A stretch of 64,000 nt of DNA, from assembly GCF_000276665.1 (NCBI RefSeq), contig NW_004955425.1:21308670-21372669 (forward strand). The letters run 5' to 3'. Origin of the DNA: Chinchilla lanigera (Eukaryota; Chordata; Mammalia; Rodentia; Chinchillidae). Made by a program: the position numbers and the translations under genes. Of the stretch, positions 57,015 to 64,000 are shown piece by piece; the first letter of the stretch is position 1; each line of letters begins with the position of its first letter. The notes under the pieces are model-generated. The model was not told the origin of the DNA. It saw only the letters and a list, made by a program, of their open reading frames with translations, and ran no database searches.

Positions 57015-57115
57015 GCAGACCACATTTTACAGATGAAGAAACAGAGGCTCCAGGTGGACCAAGGCCTTGCAGATGGTCACAGAGTTCCTTTCTGCTTGGA
57101 GCAGGATTCCAAGAC
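57015..57115 (-). mobile_element. MIR SINE core fragment
   Basis: 'CATTTTACAGATGAAGAAAC' followed by AGAGGCTCCAG and 'CTTGCAGATGGTCACAGAGT' match the reversed MIR core. Confidence 0.65.
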
Positions 57116-57980
57116 TGAAGCTCCAGGAGGATAAGACACAGGACAAGCACGTCTGATTAAGTGATAGGCAGGCTTCCCAGCAGATGACTCAATAAGGACC
57201 CCTTTTGTTGAAGAGAATGGGCAAAGAGTTCCCATCCGTCTAGGAGGACAGCATGGTGTCTGTGTTACAACAGCTTCTGACTCACCAAAGAGCCAGTGCT
57301 AGGGTTGTGTCCTCGTCTTGGGAGAAAGAGGCTCCAGGCAGAAATCTAGAAAGGGGCTCAGTACACTGTTCCCAGAGGCAGGTAACAGTATTGGGCCCAG
57401 AAAGTATGTGTTCTCTCTAGGTCTGTGTGGGACACAGGGGACCTGGCCAGAGATGAGGTATAGCTCTGAAAAAGTGTGGGGCTGGTCATCTGAACAGAGC
57501 TCTCGAGCAGGGCCACTGCTTTGCAGACCCCTCCATCAAGAGCCCTGGAGGGGATGAGTCTGCTTCCCAGCTCCCACTTGCCATGGACGTGACTCAGCAG
57601 TGGTAGTGGCGCGCAGGCCCCGAGAGAACTCACACTGGGGAGGTCAAATGGCAGCCAGGGGAGAAGGAAGGACACAGCGGCCTAGTGTGAGGCACTGTAG
57701 ACACTCCGAGAGATGGAAGGAGCAGGAGGGCAGGAAAAGGGATAAAAGAAGAACTGAGATTGTACAGGTACCAACCCCCCATGGAGAATGTCATAATTAT
57801 AGACTGCAAGCACGTACTAATAAAATATAGAAATAACAGAATGAGACTTAGAAGTGCATTTGGGACTCAGTGTCCTGCCTTAGTTGGGGTGGGGGACAGG
57901 GAGTGACACTGGGGTTATTTCTGTTCGCAAGACTTCTCTGTTGCCAATAGGCTCACGAGGCTTAGAAAAACTGAGTCACA
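57116..57980. other. Unassigned sequence
   Basis: Overlapping frames at 57318-57830 have no motif. No named repeat. Confidence 0.35.
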
Positions 57981-57984
57981 CAGT

Positions 57985-58322
57985 GCTGAGGTCCAAATAT
58001 TTGTTTCCCACCAAAATTCACATATTGAAAGCCCCTTCCTCATAGTGATGGCTTTAAAGGCGGCACCCTTGGGAGGTGATTAGGCTATAAGTCTGTGCCC
58101 GCCCTTACAAAAGAGGCCTGAGGGAGCTCATTTGCTTCTCCCATCCCATGAGGACACAGAAATAAGAGCCATCTATGAGCCAGAGCCAGCACTCAGCAGA
58201 CCTCATATTACCTTGATCTGGGACTTCCTGGCCTCCAGCTCTCTGAACAATACATTTCTATTGTTTATTAGTAAACCAGTCTATGGTGTTTGGTATAGCA
58301 GCCTGAACAGACTGAGATACAG
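57985..58322 (+). mobile_element. MLT1/MST-like MaLR LTR
   Basis: 'CCACCAAAATTCACATATTG' followed by AAAGCCCC, 'TGGGAGGTGATTAGGCTATA', 'CCCTTACAAAAGAGGCCTGA', a CATGAGGACACAGAAATAAG stretch, 'CTTGATCTGGGACTTCCTGG' and an end 'TTTGGTATAGCAGCCTGAAC' then AGACTGAGATACAG. Complete order of this LTR type. Confidence 0.8.
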
Positions 58323-58416
58323 TGTAATGAACAGAGACGAGAAAGTCTGAAATTCATCTCAAAATGTCACCCCAAGCTTTTCCGGAGTGTCCTATCTGCT
58401 GCTGCTTAAGGTGCAG

Positions 58417-58743
58417 TCAGGCCTAAGGCAGAAGCATTCCTGCAAGCAATGAGGACAACATCCTGGCACTGGCTGGCACCACAGGGCCACTGCGCTGAGT
58501 GAGCTCAGGAGGTAGAAATGGAGTACAGCATTGGAAACCTCAAAAAGAGGGAAAACACACCTGGATGTGTTTACAGAAGGCTTTGGGAAGAGCGTGCACC
58601 CCCCCAAACGCACATCCAAGGGATGAGAAGGAGGCTGACGTCACGTACATGAGCCCAGACTCAGCCCCATGGTCCTCTGGAGCCAGCTGAGGCCAGGATG
58701 TTGTCCTCACTGCTTCCAGGAAAGCTTGCCAGGCCCTGAACAC
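58417..58743. repeat. Long imperfect inverted repeat (potential hairpin)
   Basis: Left arm 58417-58521 and right arm about 58642-58743 are reverse complements with scattered mismatches and small gaps, around a spacer of about 120 bp. The core GAGGACAACATCCTGGC (58451-58467) pairs exactly with GCCAGGATGTTGTCCTC (58692-58708). Around it, CTGGCTGGC pairs with the GCCAGCTGAG side and GCTGAGTGAGCTCA with the TGAGCCCAGACTCAGC side. It does not match a repeat family I know. Confidence 0.85.
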
Positions 58744-59402
58744 AGGATACTCAGCAAATACTTGCTAGCTGATTATCTAATTTTAAATTCTCGCACATTT
58801 ACATTTTTCAAAGAAATTTGGCAAAGGAAACCAAGAACTATTTCTGGCTTCTCTTTAGGTTACACTTTATTCTGCACAAATTTGAGCCAATACAGTAAGA
58901 ATATATAATTACATATGGGGTAGTTTTAGCAACTTTGTAGAAGATGAACTTCCTGCCACTGGTATTTACGCTCTGGTGCAGAGGACATGAAAAGGAGGTG
59001 TTCATAACAATTTGCAGTTCTAGACATTGAACCCCCAATCCTTGTTTGATTTTCTCTTCACTCATTCCTATGTCCACTCTCCTGTGGAGTGGGGGCTGCA
59101 AGATGTGGACTTTTCCCCTGATTCATGCCTGCAGAGCTCTGCAAAGTCCCTTTCACTTGAGATTACAGTGAGTGAAGGAGCAAGGAGAATCACCATTGGG
59201 GTCAAACAAATCAGGAGCCCCAAGGACCAAATTCAGGACAGAGGAAGGAGGAGCTTCCACTGTTTGGTCGCTCCCCCAACTCAAGGTCACACCTCAGAAG
59301 AGCAGGAGCAATGTCAGGAACTGGTACTCACTGGAATTTCCTGTTGGCTTTTTCCTCCTTAGTTTTCTTTTCTACCACTAATTTCTCTAAACTTAAAAAC
59401 TC
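58744..59402. other. Unassigned sequence
   Basis: Chance frames at 58838-59101 minus and 59027-59362 plus; no motif or named repeat. Confidence 0.35.
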
Positions 59403-59407
59403 TTCAA

Positions 59408-59600
59408 GTTAGCCAGGTAGGGCGGAACATTCCTACAATCACAGCTACTCTGGAGGCTGAGGTAGGAGGATCATAAATTCAAGAATAACCTGGGCAACTT
59501 AGGAAAACCTTGTTTCAAAACAAAAAGTAAAAGGGATTGGCAATGTAGTTTAGGAGTGGAGTTTCCCTATGTTCAATCCTCTATACAGGAGAAAAAAAAA
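59408..59600 (+). mobile_element. B1/ID composite SINE
   Basis: A B1-like left half (AGCCAGGTAGGGCGGAACAT, 'CAGCTACTCTGGAGGCTGAG', 'AACCTGGGCAACTTAGGAAA') is joined to an ID-like right half (GGATTGGCAATGTAGTTTAG, then GTTCAATCCTCTATACAGG) and ends in an A9 tail. Dimeric SINEs of this design occur in squirrel-related and other non-muroid rodents. Confidence 0.7.
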
Positions 59601-59654
59601 ATTTCTTTAATCTTTAACTTTCTTCATCCCATATATTTTCCCTTTTATTTTAGA

Positions 59655-60018
59655 GTTGCAATAGTTTGGATCTTACATGTGCCCCAGAGGTGCATGTCTG
59701 GAGTCTTGCTCCTCATCTGGTTGTGATTGGGAGATAGAGGAAATTTGAAGAGTCAGCCTAGTAGGAGGTCTTGAGGTGACTGGGGCTGCTCTTGAAGGGG
59801 ACCATGCTGTCCAGACCCTCCTTTCCCTTCTTTTTCACTTCCCAACTACTAAGTAAGTTTTTGCTCTTCTATACCTTCCCATCAAGACATTCGGCTGTGC
59901 CTAGGGAAGCAGGGTCAACTGACCATAGACTGAACCCACCAAAACTGTGAGCCAAAGTAAACTTTTGCTTTTTATAAGCTAGTCATCTCAGGTGTTTGTT
60001 AAAACTGACTCACATACA
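59655..60018 (+). mobile_element. MaLR-type LTR, diverged
   Basis: 'TTGCAATAGTTTGGATCTTA' beginning, 'CCCAGAGGTGCATGTCTGG', a TGACCATAGACTGAACCCAC stretch, GAGCCAAAGTAAACTTTTGC and an end 'GTTAAAACTGACTCACATAC'. Same order as the copies at 31.96 and 46.57 kb. Confidence 0.6.
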
Positions 60019-60024
60019 GTGTTT

Positions 60025-60335
60025 ACAAGGTGTAGTAAAACATATGGTGAATATTTAACTTTTTCCAAAGAATTTATTAGAGTAAAAGATGTATGACCAT
60101 TAATCACCCTCAAAACATTCCCTATTCCTCCAAGAACACATATCCCATCATTCTTGCCACTTTCTGGAGCAGTTCTGGAAATCCTCTTTCATGAGTGTCT
60201 TTAGTTATGCTAACATGGGTGCTTGGATATCCTTAATCAATTCAAGATATTTACCTTTGGGGAAGAGGCAGAAATCACATGGTGCCATATCCAATGAATA
60301 AGGTAGATAAGGACATCCTTTAATGGTTTTGTTTG
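60025..60335 (-). pseudogene. Mariner-family transposase relic
   Basis: On minus, 60250-60330 reads KFLSNKTIKGCPYLP then YSLDMAPCDFCLFPK. The PYSxDxAPxDFxLFPK pattern is the conserved mariner catalytic block that includes the second and third acidic residues (the D in DMAP and in CDF). Following residues resemble DFQNCSRKWQ..WDMC, as the mariner C-terminus. Stops interrupt it. A GTTTACAAGGTGTAGTAAAA stretch at 60020 may be its terminal inverted repeat. Confidence 0.75.
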
Positions 60336-62960
60336 ACAGAAATTTCCAGAAATGTATGATCAGTGAGGAGAGATAGAAAAGTATGGTGAATGTTGAGATA
60401 AAAAAAATTATTACAGTAAAGACATTGCTATTAGTCTCCCATCAGAATACCTCTCCTTTCTTCACACTTACCCCAGCATTCTTGTCAATGTGTCTTGCAC
60501 TGTAATTTTTAAAATTTAAACATTCATTACAGCTTTTAAGCATCCATTGTGTGATTCTTATGTCATAGTTACCCTCACTCACTAACATGTTTTTAATGTC
60601 TGCCTTGTGGATTTTGGTATTTATTTCAACAATTTATAGTTTCATTTTCAGGTTTTTAATCTCTATTGGAGTTCAACAATTTATCTTATTTTAAATCTTT
60701 CTAGTTACATCTTGCCTTAAAAGTAAAATTCAAAATTATTTTATTGGAGTTGTAACTTTTCTTCCATCTTTCTAGGCCTAAATTTCTTAACCTTTATTTT
60801 TAAATTTTGAGATGTTTTATTTCTCTCATTTTCAAAACTACTTTTTTCTTTATATTGACATTTTTTAAAGATTGCTTCTTTTTAAGTTTACTTTAAAATG
60901 TCTTTTCTTGCTTAAAATACTTGGCTGTAAGCTCATTTTAATCTTTTAGTCTTCTTTTATTATAGGAATTAAATCCAATTTATTACCTCTTAGCTCTTAT
61001 ATTTCATTGTTTTCTATGATTTGTCTCCAAAAGGTAGCAGAAGGAGTAGGCCTGGAAGTCCCACTCTGGACAGGCTGGAGGTCTCCTTCCCTCCAGTTCA
61101 CCCTACAAAACCACCCATTCTCCCAACAGAGACCAACCCTGTAAACCCTTTCCTCACCTGGATGAAGAGAAGCTGGGTGAATCCCACCCTGGCCCCAGGC
61201 AGGAACTTTCATTTTGCAGAGGAGCCTTGAGAAGCAAAGGCCCATGAGCCTTCTTTCCTGCCTTTGCTCTGTGCGGAGGCTATTGGAGTACCGGATTATT
61301 TCTGACTTCAGACTTCCTCAGTCTGCTCTGCTCAACTCAGGGATGACAGGAAGCTCTTTGGAGATGGCTGGACAGGGATGCCAGCCCTTCTGGATGGATG
61401 AGATGTTCACATAGGTGATTTCCTTCCAAGTCTCCTTCGAGTCCCTTTGGAGGAAACCCCAGGGAAGTCAGTCTGTCTTCTCTTGCTGGCCCACTATTAC
61501 CTAATCCAAAACTCTACTTCCACTCTATTTTGGGAAAGGATATTTTCTTTAGGTCTTTTATGACCAAGAGTTTGGCCGTTTAAACTCCTCTTCTCTCCTG
61601 TCCAAATCTTACTGTTCCCAGAAGTGTCGCCTGGGAAAGCTCCTTGGCTCTTTCTGCAGTAAGCACTGCCCTAAGTGCGCCTCACCTGATTCAAAAATCC
61701 TGTAAATGCCTTCCTTCTGAGAACCGTTTAAACATAAACTGCTGCAGTTCAGGGGAGCTTAGCACTCTAGATCTGTTGAGCCACCTTACTGGGGAAAGGC
61801 CAAGCAATTTCACTTTAAAAGCTGGACCTAAAGCCCCATATATCTGGGTATCAAGAGAATCTGTACACCTAGTAGAGAAGTAGGTAGATAACTGTGTGAT
61901 TTGCACATAGTTAACCTGAGAAATTCTCTACTGAACCTGGGTAGATGCCATCTGGCTGAGGAATGTCCACAGGATCTTTGTCTTGGTATATTATTTTGGG
62001 GGGATGCAAGAGCAGGAAAAGTCTTTTTGGTATGTGTAGAAAGAAGGTGTGCATTTGCCACAGTCCAGTCTGCTCTGCCTTGATTCTGAGAAGCAAGCTC
62101 AGGATGCTCCTCCCAGAAAAGTCCCTGCCTATGCCTAAGAAGCCAGCAGATGGATGGGAATGAGAATGGGATCCAGGGAACATAAATAGCTCTCACAGAA
62201 GTGAAATCTCATTTTTCCTACAGCACTAAATATCACCCTTCCTACGGCAGAAGCTCATTAAAATGTGCTATATGGCTTCCCATGAACCCAAGCCCATACC
62301 TTTCTTTGCACTTCTGGGAAGGTCAGATGGAGCTGAGACACAACATTCTACCCACCTGAGAGGGAGAGAAGGAAGCTCAAGGTTCTTCCTCTCCTGAGCA
62401 CCAGGACAGAGAAAGGGCAGAGGAGGCAAAGGCAGAACCCAAACCATCATGTTCCAGGCAACTATACACACCCTCTGCTGCACTTTCCAGTGAGAGCCTT
62501 GGGTATGAGCAGAGGGGAGGGAAGGTACACTTTCCTGCCTGCTTTGGCCATAGGCTGTTCATGGTGGCCTCTCACCTAGGTAAAAAACCCTCTACCGCAG
62601 CAATCAGCTGAATCCATCAGATTACTGTGTGGGTTTGGCTGTGAAAGTCTGGAGCAACTATGTGCACATGTGTGCTTGCTCTGTTTTTCCAGGGCACTCT
62701 AAACTGGCCTGGAGGAAGGGAGGGTTCACAGGGAGCTGCAGAATAAATGTAAAGAGGGACAAGCTTCTGAGTGCAAAGATCTACTTTGTCACAGTGCTGC
62801 TGAGCGTGCTGCAAGACAAGGACAAGCACAGTGGTGATGGGGGTTAAGGTGGGTGACCATCCTGAGGAGCAACACGTCACATGAAGCCAAGCATGTCAAA
62901 AAGATAATGTCTTGAATTCAAGGACCACTTCTTAAAGGAAACAATATTTGGAAGTAACTA
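60336..62960. other. Long unassigned stretch
   Basis: 60400-61010 is T-rich and AT-rich without named repeats. 61020-62900 has mixed composition with overlapping short frames on both strands (up to 122 aa at 61828-62196 minus), none with a motif. Confidence 0.3.
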
Positions 62961-62964
62961 GGTA

Positions 62965-63405
62965 CAGAGAGGTTTATCACAGCATTCTCTATAACATTAA
63001 AACAAAACAACAACAGAAACACCTACAAATAACTTAAATGCCAAGGGGTAGAGTTTAGTTGAATACATTCAGATCATCTTAGTCATTATACATGAAGTCT
63101 CCCCTACTTATTGACATACAAAGCTGCTCTAATATAATAGCTATCTTTTAAAGACTATTTCCACTTACCATATTTCTTTGTTTCTGAGACACTAACAACT
63201 GAAAGAGACACCAGAGGCTTACCACAAAAACTTTTAGGAAGAAACAATCAGCACATAAACATACATTAATTGTAAAATTTAGCCCAATGTAAGAAACTTT
63301 AAAAGATAAGGAATGGATGCTTTAGAATAGAAAAAATATAGTATATCTGGGGGATTACTTATGAGTCTTATTTTATTCTTTTGTTTTTTGTATCTGCCAG
63401 ATTTT
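62965..63405 (+). mobile_element. Old L1/HAL1-like 3' fragment
   Basis: 'ATCACAGCATTCTCTATAAC' followed by ATTAAAACAAAAC, 'CACCTACAAATAACTTAAAT' and GCCAAGGGGTAGAGTTTAGT reproduce the order of the end of old L1 ORF2. 63270-63400 looks like 3'UTR. Confidence 0.55.
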
Positions 63406-64000
63406 TAGCAGTAATCCCGATTATCAGGAGGAATGCCTGTGTCCAGCCAATGAGTGCCACCATGGGAAGGCCAGGATCACTGAGGGTCTGTACTGCCCCT
63501 CACTCGTCCCACCAGGGAGGCTGAAGGAATTACTAGGTGGGTGGTTGTAGAAAACATTCTAGAATTGCTTAATCCCTGCCTTGTGCCTTCCTCTAGGGAC
63601 CTGATTTACCAGCTAGGAGCAAGGCTCTACATCATCCCAGCTCCTGGAATGAGATTAGAGGAAGGGTCTTGCCCTGTGGGAATGAGAGGATCTGATGCCT
63701 GGGGGCTTAAATTCAGTGCTGGGGTTTGATATGGTGGAGAGGCTATTCTGCACTCTCAGCTTTATGAAAGAACAGATCGTGTTTGGTCTGCCAAGTGCCT
63801 ACTTTTTGGTCATATTTCTCAGTACAGCATCCAAGCAAGGACTCTTTCAAAACCTCCAACAAATTCATTGAATGGTACAGTCAGAATAAAATAGCTGCAC
63901 AAAGAAGAAATGTAGCCAAGCCTCTCAGGGCACAATGCTTGGTGGGCTCTGCACAGACAAGAAACCAGGGCCTTCAGGACTGACCTTCCTGGAGACCACA
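63406..64000. other. Unassigned sequence to window end
   Basis: Two short plus frames (63541-63729, 63783-63983) without motifs. Nothing else recognised. Confidence 0.35.

Noticed and set aside
1..64000. CRISPR arrays, prokaryotic operons, phage or plasmid functions
   Set aside because: No regularly spaced direct repeats and no prokaryotic gene density; SINE, LINE and LTR content shows mammalian nuclear DNA.

Overview
This is nuclear DNA from a mammal, most likely a rodent outside the mouse/rat group. The main evidence is the mixture of ID-type SINEs (tRNA-Ala-like, with a GGGCTGGGGAT start and a GGTACC-plus-A-rich tail), B1-type 7SL-derived SINEs, B1/ID composites, old L1 copies, ERVL/MaLR LTRs and ancient MIR, L2/CR1, hAT and mariner relics. 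The ID tail would fit a castorimorph or another non-muroid rodent, but the species is a guess.

No protein-coding exon of a host gene can be supported. Open frames are short (191 aa at most, and that one crosses an assembly gap). Nearly all fall in repeats, microsatellites or chance frames. The window is best read as intergenic or intronic sequence built from layered transposon insertions. The only recognisable host-gene relic is a decayed processed RPL10 fragment near 43.0-43.3 kb.

Layout: 0-7.3 kb is AT-rich and dominated by L1 3' ends in both orientations plus one ID SINE with a clean target-site duplication (TSD). 8.1-8.8 kb holds a CR1/L2-clade LINE relic. 9.5-14.5 kb is a compound L1 locus: a 5' part on +, a middle part on - and a 3' part on +, interrupted by an ID SINE and a solo class I-type LTR with a 4-bp TSD. 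14.5-26 kb is mostly old unique sequence with L2, MIR, MLT1 and B1 pieces. 26-30.6 kb is another L1-rich stretch with ID and B1 SINEs. 31-39 kb holds MaLR and ERVL LTRs, a sequencing gap inside a tandem duplication, and a GC-richer block at 33.5-34.7 kb. 40.5-50.3 kb contains two copies of one ERVL-like LTR in opposite orientation, the RPL10 relic and a MaLR LTR. 50-64 kb is mostly unassigned sequence with MIR, MER5-like, MaLR, B1/ID, mariner and L1 relics, a (GT)20 tract, and an unexplained long inverted repeat at 58.4-58.7 kb.

There is no gene set working together here. The best-supported new information is structural: the rearranged L1 locus, the SINE whose two TSD copies now lie about 0.9 kb apart in inverted orientation, the 34-bp perfect duplication at 21.8 and 23.2 kb, the 58.4-kb hairpin-forming repeat, and the LTR family with an internal repeat of about 175 bp. 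Repeat families were assigned by eye against remembered consensus patterns; boundaries without a stated TSD are approximate.
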